The translations under genes were made by a program, and so were the position numbers. A model generated the notes under the pieces. The model was not told the origin of the DNA. It worked only from the letters and a program-made list of their open reading frames with translations, and made no database searches. Positions 35,831 to 49,629 of a DNA stretch of 64,000 bases are shown here, in pieces (the first letter of the stretch is position 1; every line of letters starts with the position of its first letter). Origin of the DNA: Epiperipatus broadwayi (taxonomy: Eukaryota > Onychophora > Udeonychophora > Euonychophora > Peripatidae); the NCBI GenBank assembly GCA_028023455.1, contig JAQFVV010006470.1, positions 1,025,800 through 1,089,799 on the forward strand, read 5' to 3'.

Positions 35831-36164
35831 CAGTAATTAAAGATATTTTAAGTTTATATATTCTATATTCAAAATACTGAATGCAACACTAACATGTTTT
35901 AAGAATAAAATATTGTATGTGTATACAATTACAGCACATATATATATATATATATATATTACAATAATATACTTTTTCTTTTGGGTAAAATGAAATTAAA
36001 ATACCTATATATCTGACATCATGAGTGACACAAAATTCAAGATGGCTGCCAACAAATTTTTTTTAATTTTTTTTTTTTATTGTTATAGTGAAAAATCGAT
36101 TGTAAATTGAAGTAGTAGGTATAAATTGATGATGATCACTATTGTGAAATGTCGCTAAATAGTC

Positions 36165-36184
36165 AATCAATAAGCAATATAAAA

Positions 36185-36227
<43 letters not shown>

Positions 36228-36244
36228 TGCTAAGCAATATAAAA

Positions 36245-36285
<41 letters not shown>

Positions 36286-36292
36286 ACCCTCA
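36165..36292. repeat. 60-bp tandem duplication containing (TA)n
   Basis: TAAGCAATATAAAAG followed by about 36 bases of TA occurs twice head to tail (36172-36231 and 36232-36291). A recent tandem duplication. Confidence 0.85.
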
Positions 36293-36479
36293 CTTCTAGG
36301 AAATGTGTAATAACAATCAATTGATCTAGCTCAGTTAAGTAATTATGTTCATCTAAAATATATCTAATAAATAATAATTATATTCTTAAATACTATTTAT
36401 TATTAATTAGATAAAATTAATAAATAATAATATGATTTTGTTTTATAAAATTAAAGAAATAAATATCTAATAAAATTAT

Positions 36480-37260
36480 GAGACTATGAAGTGAGTTTAC
36501 AAGTGGCAGAATGAATACATTAAGCCAATATCCCACAGGATTATCACCTTAATGGCATAAGAATACTATCCCTTCTCTTATTACTGAAATACTACATCTA
36601 TAGTACTCTTATGTCTTTAATTAATATTAATTAAGTAAATGATTCTTAATAAATTAATCTGAATATCTCTAATAAAATAATTTAGCTCAAGATATCTTAT
36701 GTTCTTTTAAAATAATTCTAAAATAATTATAACTTTTGTAATTAAGTATGATAAGGGATTTAATATCATTCTTAACTACATCTAACTAATACCAATACTA
36801 ATAAAATGATAATATTAATCTTTAATCTATAATTTACTCTTATATTTTCATACTTATAATGTTACTCATGTATATCACCTAATAATAATATAATACAATC
36901 TTCTCTTATCCATTTCTTATCTTAAACAAACATACATGGTATGATATTATAATCTGAGAAGATGTGGCAATTGTTACTAATATAATTCAATGTAAATCTT
37001 TTGTAGTTTTTTATGACCATTATAATGATATAATAAATGAAACTTCTTAAATAAAATATATCCATAAAAACATTATAAATCTTAAATAATAACTTTACTT
37101 ATAACGTGCAAATATTATGTCTTTATTATAATTATCTGTGATTATGTAATTGTGATGTGAAGACATTGAGTCAACACCAAGATTTATAAAACAAGTTTAA
37201 CAATTTTATTAACAAACTTAACAATAAAATTATTTACATTATTTACAATCTTAAGGAATT
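36480..37260 (+). repeat. Dispersed repeat C, copy 1
   Basis: Collinear with 42.1-43.5 kb: CCAATATCCCACAGGAT, CAATGGCATAAGAA-type blocks, TATTATAATCTGAGAAGATG, TTATAAATCTTAAATAA, and an ending with AAACAAGTTTAACAATTTTA. No ORF is present. The layout suggests an old LTR or non-autonomous element. Confidence 0.6.
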
Positions 37261-38448
37261 CTGTAATTAAATGAACTAAAATATAGGCTACAGAACATTC
37301 TTCTTAAAAATATATCTTATTTTCAAAATACTATTATATGCCTGTACATGAGGGGTCAGATTGACCTTAGGTCAACATGGGTGTGACAATAATCTCGGCC
37401 TCTGGGTGGCCTTTGAGCATTCCATCATCAGATTTTCAATTGGATCGACAGGAGTTGGAGTGTGGAGTAGATTGAAGCCAGTCCATTAAAGTGTGAAGAT
37501 TTGCTATCTTAATATATATCTGAGCACTTGTAACATATAGGTGTAGAGATGGTAGTCTGTACCAACAGATGATTGCTGGTTTAGCACAAAATATGCATAT
37601 TGATGATTATTAATCTTTTCGACATGTGTGTGTTTAGGTGTATCAGTGTTATGAGATAGTGTGGAGTGTGATGGTCATGTGAAAGTCTGTGCTCATACCC
37701 TGTCTATTATATGATCTTTATTACATTTATTAAATTTTATTAATTCAATGTGTTCTAAAACTATAAAATAATTATTTTAATATGAACATCAGAGTGGGCT
37801 TTACTGGTACAGAAAGGTGATGGTGCTGACGAATTATGAGCTGTAAAATGAACATGAAAGATAATAGCTGATTGGTGGTCTAAAAGTAGTATGGTGGCTT
37901 GCATTTGAGAAGTCTTATGCCCTTTAAGTAGATGTGAAACATGGGGAAAAGCCAGGCTGAGTTGTAACTATGAACCTTTGGTGTAAGAGGTGAGGAAGTC
38001 CTTTTTTCCTCTATAAATAAAATATCAGAAATATCATCACTGGCAAGCCTGTGACACAAACTATAGCCCTACACCAGCAATTTTTATGATTATGACTTAA
38101 TAGTCACCATTTGAAAAATAAAACCCAATTATAGAATCATCTACGTGATGACTTGATCAAATTAATTAAAGTCAAATGAGTTTTTAACTAAAATTATTTA
38201 AAGTATTTATAAAATTATATTAGTTATTCCCAAACATCATGCCCTTCCTGAATCTTAATAGCGAGTAGTAGAAATTTGAATTAGAGTATGCTTAGTTGAT
38301 TCCTTTATCAACCCTTTTTGCAAAAAACATGTTAACATTATACGTGAATAAATAAATATTGTGGAATAAAAGAAAAAGACATAGCTGGGACATAGATTAG
38401 AAACAGAGCTAATAATTTATTATTAGCCAATTATAAAAATAGTAAACA
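37261..38448. other. Stretch without recognised gene; somewhat GC-richer 37340-38080
   Basis: GGGGTCAGATTGACCTTAGG and following text are richer in GC than the surroundings but hold no convincing ORF. This may be a continuation of repeat C or a separate old element. Confidence 0.4.
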
Positions 38449-38592
38449 TTTAATAATTTCTTTCGACTCGATGATTAATAGAACACATAAATTTAGTTCT
38501 AATGGGCGAGAATTACTATTAGACTTAATATTATATTATTTGCATAAAGCAAATGGAATAAAGGGTGCATCGAGTCGAAGGATTATTGGCAC
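38449..38592. repeat. Imperfect inverted repeat (TTCGACTCGATG arms)
   Basis: AATTTCTTTCGACTCGATGA and the inverse TGCATCGAGTCGAAGGATTA form arms of about 23 bases around roughly 90 bases. A possible small MITE. Confidence 0.55.
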
Positions 38593-39690
38593 ATAATTAA
38601 AAATAAAGTACATTAATAAATCACACAATCAATATATATATAATATAATGAATAAACCACCATCGTGAGAAAGGAAAGTAAAATTTAAAGACTAGAAGTT
38701 GAGAGAATTATGATCTAATTTACAATTGCATAAATAAAAGGTTTTATAAAAATTATTACATTAAGGAATAAAAAGAGCTCTAAAAGGGAGGGTCAAGTAA
38801 AGTTTGAAATTGGCCATAAAATTTAAGATTCATTATGCAAACATATTACCCATTTCTTCTGGGGCTGGTTCTTAGTTTACACGTCCGGGTTGGTTAAACA
38901 TAGGCACACATTTGTTCGATTACTTAAACAGTATTTTATTTGATTTTGCATCATGAATGCTCCGGAAAGATTTAGCACCTTCATCAGAGATTTTCATAGA
39001 GCTTCAGGAACGTTAGCCAGATTCCTGATGTTTTAGCCCTTCACCATAACCGAAACACTATTTGAATTTATGATTTAAAAAGCACAGAAGTGAATGTTAT
39101 TTCTTTACAAAAAAGATTTTTTTTCCTTCTCCAGACTTTCAGAGCTATATATAAAGTATCTGATGCCTTCAGGCTAGCACTTTTTTCATTATCAATGTCA
39201 CAAAATCTACTAGTTGTTTTTAGATACATTCCTTTGATAAGTCTTTCGAACTCATTAAGTCAAATTCATTTTTTAATTAGAAAATGAATTCTTAAAATCG
39301 GAAAATGATTTTAATTAGGAAATCCTTACATTTTAAATACTTATATTTGCTTCTAATTAATAAATCTATACCCATTGTTTTTGGAAAGGGAGAATCTGAA
39401 AGCTTGTTAAAAGAATGTAGCTTTTAATCATTAAAAATTTAACAAATTATTTAAAAATAAAATCAAACATTTCTGACGCAATGAAACTTTTGAACAATTA
39501 TATATATTTAAATATTTACAAATATATATGCACAATTCATGCAGTTATAATATATATAAATTCATGAATAATTTTATCATGAATTTATTAATAGAATTGA
39601 TCAATTTAAATCTGAAACTAGTTAATTTTAATGCACATTTATGAAATAAGTTTTTCTTTATAGAAATTAGTGTGGATTGAATGTATAAAG
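38593..39690. other. AT-rich stretch with a PLE-terminus-like scrap
   Basis: On the minus strand near 38985-38945 CTCTGATGAAGGTGCTAAAT resembles PLE or hammerhead 3' regions, but the GAAA and GTC parts are not intact. No gene is seen. Confidence 0.35.
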
Positions 39691-39795
39691 CCCCACTGCA
39701 TAAGAAATTTAAGGTTAGTACTAGGGATTAAAATGGGCTTATGGCTAGATGTCATGAACCTAGGATCGAACTCAGATCCGACTGCTCTAATATAT
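39691..39795 (-). repeat. Possible diverged SINE
   Basis: The minus strand reads GAGTTCGATCCTAGGTTCAT, a good Pol III B-box, followed by ATGACATCTAGCC. The A-box is unclear. Confidence 0.35.
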
Positions 39796-40940
39796 ATATA
39801 TATATATATATCAGAGCTGTATAATAAAAACTGCCCTGGAGCATAACAAACATACCAAAATTTGCTATTTTGTCATAGAGGCAATTAAACCCATCCGAAC
39901 ATCCAAAGAAATTCAACAAACTTTTAATTAATTTTCCATTGTTAATTACCCTGTAGAAATTTGGATTAACATTTTAATTTAATAAAAAAACTTTCGCTTA
40001 TTAAAATTTCCTTAACCCTGCAGTGTTTTGTTTTTTATTTGCCAATCTAATACATAAGCCATAGGAAAATGATTCTACACCAGAATATTCAGCTTGAGTA
40101 AACAATTATTTTGCTTTATTTGTGATTAGTTAAAATGTTTTAATTTAACTAATTCATGTTATAGTTTTATAAGAAATGGTTTTAGTTGTAAATCAAAATA
40201 ATGCAATTTGTTTGCTTGATAAGTAACTGATGTATTTTTTTTAGAATAGTTTGCAGTTTTAATCGCTGTGAGGCTAAGTTCATGCTATTCCAGCAAGATC
40301 CACTAATGTAATAAAATGTTAGTTTGTTAGAGATTTAAATTATTATTCATAAAAAAAAAACTAAAATAAATCATTTTCTTTTTTTGCATCATTGTTGTAA
40401 GATGACAAATCTTTTTTTTATTATATTTTTTTTTTTTTTTTTTTTGTATATTCAATAATATCACATATTTTAAATGTTTTTATAAATAAGAAATAAATGT
40501 TTCCTCTTTATATACAATCATTTGGTCAAATATTTTTACTTGCTGAAGTATTTTTATCTTGTACTAAATATAAACTGGGAATTTAGAATCCATTGTCCTT
40601 TAATACTAAAATATTTTTTTTTAAATAAATGTAAAGAAAACTAAAATTTTGCAAACTAAATAAAATGAAATGTTAACCGCTAATGTGATTCTGTTACACA
40701 GGATGCAGTTTCTGATAAACATATTATTTAATTATGGAATTAATGTGAAAAATGAAAATGAAAGAATTCAATGTGCACATCAAGAAAGGTTATTGATTAG
40801 ATCTCTGACCAGGATTTATAGGTAAATAAGGCAGAATCCATGATGTATCTGACATATATCTTGTAAATGGTTGGACTCAAGTTACTTTACTTGTATTCTG
40901 GGTCTTGTTGGATCAATAGATGTTTTTTGACCAGTACATA
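39796..40940. other. AT-rich stretch without features
   Basis: (TA)n occurs at 39790-39811. No other feature is supported apart from a T-run near 40428-40445. Confidence 0.45.
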
Positions 40941-41109
40941 TTATATATATATATATATGAAAAACAAAAACAAGTTTTAATCATGTTAAAACCTGCTGAC
41001 GCTTGTATTTATGATCCATAGATGGCGTTTTTACCAAAAACACGATCAAACGTTTGTTTACATAAATGATCAAAGAGTCAGAATTAACTATCTCTTTCGT
41101 TTTAGCCCA

Positions 41110-41155
41110 CTTTCAGATCAGCTGATTTCAAGCTATTTGCGATCGTCAGTGAAAG
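41110..41155 (-). ncRNA. Type I hammerhead ribozyme motif, R413 unit 1
   Basis: On the minus strand: helix I CTTTCA/TGAAAG (six pairs), core CTGACGA, a short helix II (GC/GC around AAATA with T-T and C-T mismatches at its base), GAAA, helix III palindrome ATCAGCTGAT, and cut after ATC between 41116 and 41115. The weak helix II base is the main concern. A palindromic helix III is typical of hammerheads that work as dimers. Confidence 0.7.
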
Positions 41156-41522
41156 ACAGAGCCAAGAAACTAGATCTAAAAACTGACTCCAAGTGTTTAT
41201 GCACAGAGTTTCTATCAGTTTGCAAGCATAAATTTTTTAGACACCTAAATGTCTTCAAACTCAGCCTATCAAACTAGATAGCTATATGGGTCTGATCTCA
41301 GTTCAGCTTCTCCACATAGTCAAAGCCTCTGCAATCTATATCATTGTGGAAACCTTTAAAGGTAGATTTATGAAAAAAAAAAACAAGTTTTAATCACGTT
41401 AAAACCTGCTGACGCTTGTATTTATGATCCATAGATGGCATTTTTACCAAAAATACGATCAAGCATTTGTTTACATAAACGATCAAAGAGTCAGAATTAA
41501 CTATCTCTTTCATTTTAGCCCA

Positions 41523-41568
41523 CATTCAGATCAGCTGATTTCAAGCTATTTGCTATCGTCAGTGAAAG
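41523..41568 (-). ncRNA. Type I hammerhead ribozyme motif, R413 unit 2
   Basis: Same as unit 1, 413 bases on. Helix II is better here (TAGC/GCTT gives A-T, G-C, C-G above one T-T). Helix I has one mismatch (CTTTCA against TGAATG). The two cut sites are 413 nt apart, so a transcript of the array would release one unit-length RNA. Confidence 0.7.
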
Positions 41569-42420
41569 ACAGAGCCAAGAAACTAGATCTAAAAACTGAC
41601 TCCAAGTGTTTATGCACAGAATTTCTATCAGTTTGCAAGCATGAATTTTTTAGATACCTAAATGTCTTCAAACTCAGCCTATCAAACTAGATAGCTATAT
41701 GGGTCTGATCTCAGTTCAGCTTCTCCACATAGTCAAAGCCTCTGCAATCTATATCATTGCGGAAACATTTAAAGGTAGATTTATGAAAAACAAAAACAAG
41801 TTTTAATCACGTTAAAACCTGCTGACGCTTGTATTTATGATCCATAGATGGCGTTTTTACCAAAAACACAATCAAGCATTTGTTTACATAAATGATCAAA
41901 GAGTCAGAATTAACCTTATCAATGCACATAGTCACTTGCAGGGCAAAATCATATATGTAAATTAAAATGGGTTAGCTCAGTTAATGATTACATTTGGTTA
42001 AATGCAAATAATTGATAAATAAAATATCCTTCATCATATTAAAACATTTTACTAGCAAAATAATGAAAAGGTTCAGTTTCTAAAAATAAAAAAAAAAAAA
42101 TATTTATTACATCATGGGACATGGAAGTGAAATACAGATAACAAGATAGATTATATTGAGCTAATATCCCACAGGATACTATCTCAATGGCATAAGAACA
42201 CTATCACCCCTATTAATATCTCAAATAAATAAACTTATTGTATTTTCATGACTTTAATAAATTTTTCTCATTAAGATTAAACTAATAATTAAATTTTAAT
42301 CTTTTATCTACAATAATTTAGCTCATAAAAATCTCAGGTCCATAAAAATTATTCTATGTTAATTAAACTCACTGTAGTAAACATGTTAAGGGATTTTTGT
42401 CCTTCTCTACTACACATAAC

Positions 42421-42571
<151 letters not shown>

Positions 42572-42668
42572 TTCAATAATTATGCACTTATAACGCTCAT
42601 TAAAGGAGTTATATATATATATTATTAAATTTATTTAAAGCTTAGCGCTTTCAAAGCTCTATGGCTTC

Positions 42669-43061
<393 letters not shown>

Positions 43062-43500
43062 TTCTTCTTCATTGGATGGAATAATTTTATACATCTTTTT
43101 CTCTTCATTATATTTTTATTACCATAAAAAAATAATAAAATACTATAATATAATTTTTATTTTTATATAATAAAGTAATAAATATGTGGTAGCATTTTAT
43201 AATCTGAAAAATATATGTGTGGCAATGGATAGCATATACTTTGATGTACTATTATAGTGATCAATTTGTGACAATTTATAATGTAAAAATGTGATTTCTT
43301 AAAATAAATAAAGCCCAAGTAAATATTACAAATCTTAAAATTAATACTTCATTTATTTCTGTGCAAAATGTTATGTTTTACTCAAATATTCTGTGTTTTT
43401 ATGCATTGTAATGGGAAAAACAATAGTCTGAATACACAAATTTTGAAAAAACAAATTTAACAAAGTTTTATTATAGCAATTAAATAAAATAACAATTTAT

Positions 43501-46500
43501 TTACTATATTTATACTTGGTATTCTAATCTTGCACCAATATACATCTCTTATTAATTATAGTTATTAAAACAATAGAGAATCTATTTAAGTCTTCATTCT
43601 TACTTAAAAATAACAATAATAAAACAATACAATTTTATTTATCTCTTTGTGTTCAATTATTATGATGAAATTACATTTTGTTATATTTATTATAACATAT
43701 TGTATCTTCAAATATTATTTAATATGCTTCCTTTTAAAACATCCATTGAAACATAGTATGGAAAAAAACAAAAAATAGTAATATCTAGTATGGAGCTTTT
43801 TACTAAACAATTTTCGTTTTACAATTTTGAAAAATACTTTATAAAATATCTACTGTTTATTTATTACTAGACTATGTGGATATTGCTGTTCACTATACTA
43901 TGATTATTAAACACAATATATCCTATATACCATTACTCTAATACTAAATAGCTGTAACCATTGACATATTCCTTATTATTTACTTAAATACAAAATTGCA
44001 GCTATGCCTATTTTACACCATTTTGTTTTCTAACATTAATCTTAAAAATATGCAATACTCATAAAAAATAAAATAAAATATTTAAAAGTTATTTAACATT
44101 TCAAAAGCAACTTTGTTTTATTTATTTTATTCCTGAAATTTACTTTATTTCCAAAAATGAATTTAGAACAGATTTTATGATTCTTTATTATTTTGGATCC
44201 GTTGCATTTCAACTTTCAACTTGCACAAACTTTACTCCTTCTTACAATTAAATTAATTTATCTTATTCATACAATGGCATATCTTCAACTCTAAATTATT
44301 TATTATTTCTTTACAAAATATTCAATACTGTGTGATGTATTTACTTTGGAAATTGAGATAGCAAATAGATGTGTAGGTCTAGGAAAGAAAAACTAGAGTC
44401 TAACTCATAGTACATATTGAATCAAAATACCATGGCACAGTGTATCTATAAAAATAGAGGCATGACCTAATCTGTCTAATATCTCCACTACTAACAATGA
44501 TGCCAAAGCTATTCCTTCAGCTTTATTGAAACATCAATACTTAATGAAAATAGACACTGCCAACAAATAAATATACATGTACAGGGCATGGTTAACTGTA
44601 TTATATACTTAATAAGATTACAAAAATGCAACTCCCATTCCCCTAATACAACCTACATTGATATCATATCTTTAGTTTCATGTTCTCCAAATTACTCTCA
44701 AAGTCACTAACTTATCAACATTTATTAATAGATTTATCAAATCTTACACCAACAATGAAAACTAACTCACATATTCAAAATAATACACAAAATTCAATTG
44801 TAATTATTATGATCTTATTCATCTAATAGAAAAGTTGGCTTTACTTTATTATTCCATATTTTTAAACACATACAAACTAGTCATAAAAATATTTTGAATA
44901 TCCAAGAATATTAAAGTTTTTAAAAAAATTGTATAACTATTCATCATCATGTTATGTTATATTACTAATATGAAATTAAAGTATGCATATTCCCAGAAAT
45001 AAATCCTAATCTCATAATTTAAATGTGTTGTACAAATGTATTTACTTATAACTTAATATTCATACTTCCATACATTATAATTCATTGGCAATCTGCAAAA
45101 AAAATACATAATAAAATATATCAATATTCACATGTATTACCTAAGTGATATTGACTTGTGATCACTTATGACATCTACAAGTCCATTAATTAAACAAAAC
45201 ATTGCAGACATGAAATACATCCATGCTTTTACACTTAAAATGTTAACTTATTTAATTTTTCAAATTACTTTACAATAATATTATAATATCATTAATACTA
45301 AATTAATATTCATGTTCCTACTCTGTAATTAAAATAATACTATACTTAAAAAAATTAATAAATAAGTCAAAACTATAATTACGTAAATCTTCAACTGAGA
45401 TGAATGTTCTTTATAAAATTGAAATGTTTTTTATTTTCCTAGAGAGTTTTTTTTTTTTTTAAAAAAAAAGTTCATTTAACAATAATTTTAAAAACCTCCC
45501 TTGTTGCTATGTTCTCCTTCTTGACAATGAACAACCATCTGATCTTGCACATGCATTGTAACTCCTTCCGGTGCAATGAGCGAAGTTTCAAAATGAATAA
45601 TAAAAAAATAATAATACATCTGAAAAATCTAGGAAATTTAAATAAAATAATCATTGATCTATTCTGGAAACATTCATAGAAAAATAGTTGATGGTTTCTA
45701 TTGTCCAGAACAATGATTATTAAAATAATAATAAAATCATAAGATTAAAAAATAATGACTTGGAACTTCTATCCATAGAATTCTGTATCAGTTTGGTGAT
45801 GCATCATGTCCTGGTGGCTTAATTACAGGCAACTAATTCTAGCGAATGCATATAACCCTATATAACTTAGGTTTCATTACTTATTCTCTTAAAATATCCA
45901 TTTTAAATATTATTTTTCTGACAATTTTCCTTTAAAATATTTACAATGTTTTCCTTCAAAGAAGATAAAACATTTATCTTTATAGCATTATAGTTCCATA
46001 AAAGTATTATAAACTTGTCATATTACTTGTTGGTCTTTAATATGACTTTCTCACTGTTATAAAAAAATGTGCGGTTCGTTTTTAATTTTACAAATAGATT
46101 TTCAATTAAGCTTTCTATACAATGTCTGAAATAATACTTTAGTTACTGGAATAGTTCTCTTGGTCAATACTATTAATATTATATTAAAAATTATTATTCT
46201 TATTTTTAAAAGACTATTAATTAAACACGTTTCACTTATCGGCATATCCATATTTTTACTGGGAAGTTATATTAAGTTTTGACGAATAATCCTGGTAAAA
46301 GGGAACTTTAAATTAGCAATGCATATTTTTAATAAACTTATTAAAATATACTTATTCTATGCTCTATTTGTAAATACTTTAAAATAAATATCCTATTAAT
46401 TTGCAAATATATTATACAAGAGCACAAAAATTGACTAAAATAAAAAAAAATTAAAATTACTATTACATCGATAACCACTGACACCAAAAATCAACTGTTC

Positions 46501-47565
46501 AACAGTATTTATACTTTACAAAATACCTCACCCTATTGGTTGATTCTTACTTTCATTTGATACCAAATTTGCATATTGCTACAGTCTAACACAATTAAAT
46601 TTCAAAAATAAAATATGGCACATTATAATTTAAAATATTATTTAAAAATATTAATCTTAAATCAATTATTATACTTACTAAACTTAATTAAACACTAAAA
46701 TGACTTTTAAAACAATATTTAAAAACTTTATCCCACCTTTAATATTTAATTTATCTATTTTATTTTAAAACAAAATACTTAACTTTCACTTTTGCCTACA
46801 TCTTTATTTTATTAACTAGAATCATTAATGAATGGGGGAAAATGTTATAGAATCACTAATGACATTTATTGTTACAGTGAATAATCGACATCCCTTATAA
46901 CTATTGGCAAAAAATCCATGCTTGACTTAGATTTAAAAAGAACTAATATAAAAGATAATAATTGTTTATATTTAAGTTTTACCATTTTTTCTTTCAAACT
47001 TTCTTATTACTTTTAAAAGTAATAACATGACAATTGATATAATTCTAAGATTATAAATATTAGTATTACAATATTAACACCCAAAGCAGAATGTGATATT
47101 GATTAATCAAATATACTGTATATTTCCTGAGAGTAGAAAGAAGAAGTTTCACAGCATAGAAAAGAATATAAAAATATGAATATTATAGTTGTTAATAATT
47201 TAACTATTCTATGAAGAAAAAAATAAAGATTATTATATAAATAATTGTTTTCCTATTTTGCCATTACTTATAAACTTAAAAGAAGTGCAGGTACTGATTT
47301 TTAATTTTAACTTAATTTACTAACTGTATGTGAAGATAAAACATAAAAAATATGGAAAAAATGTTTGACAGATGCTAAACAATAGTCAGAAAAAGAGTGG
47401 CCTCTGATCTCTATGAGACATTTGATATAATCTACACATTACCTAATAACAGTTTTTATAAGGTGCTTCTAATTAGCTTGTTTATATGTTCATCAAAAGT
47501 AGAAACGTTTTCACAAAATTTTCAAATACTATTTCTACTACTACTTGTTTAACTACTACTTATAT
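43501..47565. other. Long AT-rich stretch, no gene recognised
   Basis: Four kilobases of very AT-rich sequence with only chance ORFs. Oligo-T followed by oligo-A at 45450-45469 forms a small hairpin. I see no repeat partners elsewhere in the window. Confidence 0.45.
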
Positions 47566-47566
47566 A

Positions 47567-47654
<88 letters not shown>

Positions 47655-47657
47655 TTG

Positions 47658-47720
<63 letters not shown>

Positions 47721-47721
47721 T
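47567..47721 (+). repeat. (AAT)n-(GAT)n-(AAT)n compound microsatellite
   Basis: About 18 AAT, about 12 GAT and about 21 AAT units in series. Confidence 0.95.
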
Positions 47722-48215
47722 GTGGTCCTACTACAATTAGGAAAAGAACACGCTGATTACAGCTCTCAATTAATATTAAAAAGTTATTATCGTACAAAGC
47801 GATATTTTTCATATTACAACATTTAAATAAAAAAGAAGACCATTTTCAAACTACTGAGAATTTTTGCATGCTGGAAAAGTAAGTAAAATTATATTTTTGA
47901 TAGAAATATATCTTTTACACAAAGTAGAACACAATGGTGTTTTTAGGAGAAAATAGTGAATCTAACAGTGAAAAAATAAATAGCAAATCCAATAATATTA
48001 AATGAACATATGGTAACACAGCAAAATGAGCAATAAACAGCATGTTTCAGAAAAAAAACACAAACTAGTCACTTTAAAAAAGTAAAGTTAGCAGGTACTG
48101 ATGATCTAAATCTAGTAAACAGCGATGTTACAGAACCCCTCTGCAAACCTGTGGAACGAAGAAGAATTACAGCTAATAAACACAAGCTTTAATATCACTA
48201 TTTCTAAAAAACTTT
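47722..48215. other. AT-rich spacer
   Basis: No supported features. Confidence 0.45.
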
Positions 48216-48991
48216 TTAACCCTTTTCCCGCCTCTTATGAGGCCTCTTGTTGACATCTGATGTCACTCTAACTCTGCTAGTTCTAATGCTAGAATATACA
48301 TTTGACAGTTATTGATTAGGTTTTTAAAAGTTCTGTAAGATGGTGCCCTCTTCCAAATTATTTTACAAGTAAAAAATAAAAAAAAACGCATTTAAAAGTA
48401 AACAAAGAAAGAACATTGTCGGTGATTGGTTGTCAGCCAGCTCTCAGCTGAAAAAGACATTCTGATTGGCTGGAAAGAACAAAGAAACTGCCTGATCAAA
48501 GAAAATAAAGAAAAATGCTGAGATTTTCATTTTGAATATAATTTTAAAGAATATTAAGTATATATTGAGTAATTACAAATGATTTTCACAGAGAATACTA
48601 AAAAAACAAAATTATTTTCGAAAAATATTGAAGATTTTAGTAAAAATATTTAAGATTTAGCAAAAAGAAATCTTTACTTTTCCATAACATAACATTGAAA
48701 AAAAGCGTTTGCGTCTGCACTTTTTTGTTTAGACATTCACTTTATATTTGTGGAAATTGAATATATTTTATAATAAATAAATAGCAATTTATTTTTGAAA
48801 GAACTGTCGTTCTCTTTCATAACCTGAAAAATTAGTAATATACTTTTTATAAATGTATCTGAGTTGAATTTAATATTATAGGCGAATATGTTTTAACAAT
48901 AGGCTTTGTCTTCAGTTTGTGAGTTGGCCAATTAAAAGATTTGATTTTTACCTCATACAACCAATAATATAATTAGTGGTTTAAGGGTTAA
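48216..48991. mobile_element. Probable piggyBac-type MITE with TTAA target duplication
   Basis: TTAA at both ends (48216-48219 and 48988-48991) brackets a 768-base unit. It begins CCCTTTTCCCGCCTC and ends, on the other strand, with CCCTTAAACCACTAATTATA. piggyBac-superfamily elements insert at TTAA and commonly start with CCC(T)-type inverted repeats. The inverted match is short (about 5-10 bases) and a TATGAGG block recurs subterminally on both sides. No transposase ORF is present. Confidence 0.45.
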
Positions 48992-49338
48992 TACATTCAA
49001 AAATTATTTTAAAATTAATAGTTCTAGTGGTCACAGACTAAAACCTAACACTTTATAAATTGTCAAAAGAATTATTATATGTTGAGTTTACAAAAAAAAA
49101 TAAAATTGTGGTTTATTATCGCAAATATTGGACAACATCCCAACAATCGATACATTGCTATAGACTTTTATGATAAACACCAAAAAACAAGATTTAAAAT
49201 TCAGGTTAAAATACTACAAAACTACGCACTAATAATAATAGATCCATGTTTACAAAATTATATCACAGACATTATCAAAACATGTACTTCTGTACAAAAT
49301 ACAAGACTTTAATACCTTAATTCAAGCCTATGGCAAAG

Positions 49339-49416
<78 letters not shown>
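49339..49416 (+). repeat. (AT)n microsatellite
   Basis: About 39 perfect AT units directly preceding the GATA tract. Confidence 0.95.
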
Positions 49417-49420
<4 letters not shown>

Positions 49421-49422
49421 AC

Positions 49423-49629
<207 letters not shown>

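Larger units (their letters stand above)
40958..41914 (-). mobile_element. R413 tandem array (2.3 units of 413 bp), retrozyme-like
   Basis: Units start at 40958, 41371 and 41784, exactly 413 bases apart; the third stops at 41914. Units 1 and 2 look about 97% identical. The ribozyme lies on the minus strand. A dimeric array of a non-coding unit of a few hundred bases with one hammerhead per unit is the genomic form expected of animal retrozymes: transcripts self-cleave to unit length, circularise and can be retrotransposed by another element's RT. (TA)n abuts the array at 40941-40957. The 88-codon frames at 41011 and 41424 are best seen as chance. Confidence 0.75.

Noticed and set aside
37385-37445. 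Minus-strand CTGATGATGGAATGCTCAAA as a hammerhead core
   Set aside because: The first core block is perfect and a TTGTC follows, but GAGA replaces GAAA and the GGCC hairpin is not adjacent to the core, so helix II does not form properly.
38940-39010. Minus-strand CTCTGATGAAGGTGCTAAAT as a PLE hammerhead
   Set aside because: CUGAUGA is present, but GAAA reads GGAG and helix I does not pair. No PLE coding sequence lies upstream.
41011-41690. Two similar 88-codon ORFs (41011-41277 and 41424-41690) as a repeated gene
   Set aside because: They exist because the 413-bp unit is duplicated. They lie on the strand opposite the ribozyme, show no recognisable domain, and the 34.3 kb unit does not keep the frame.
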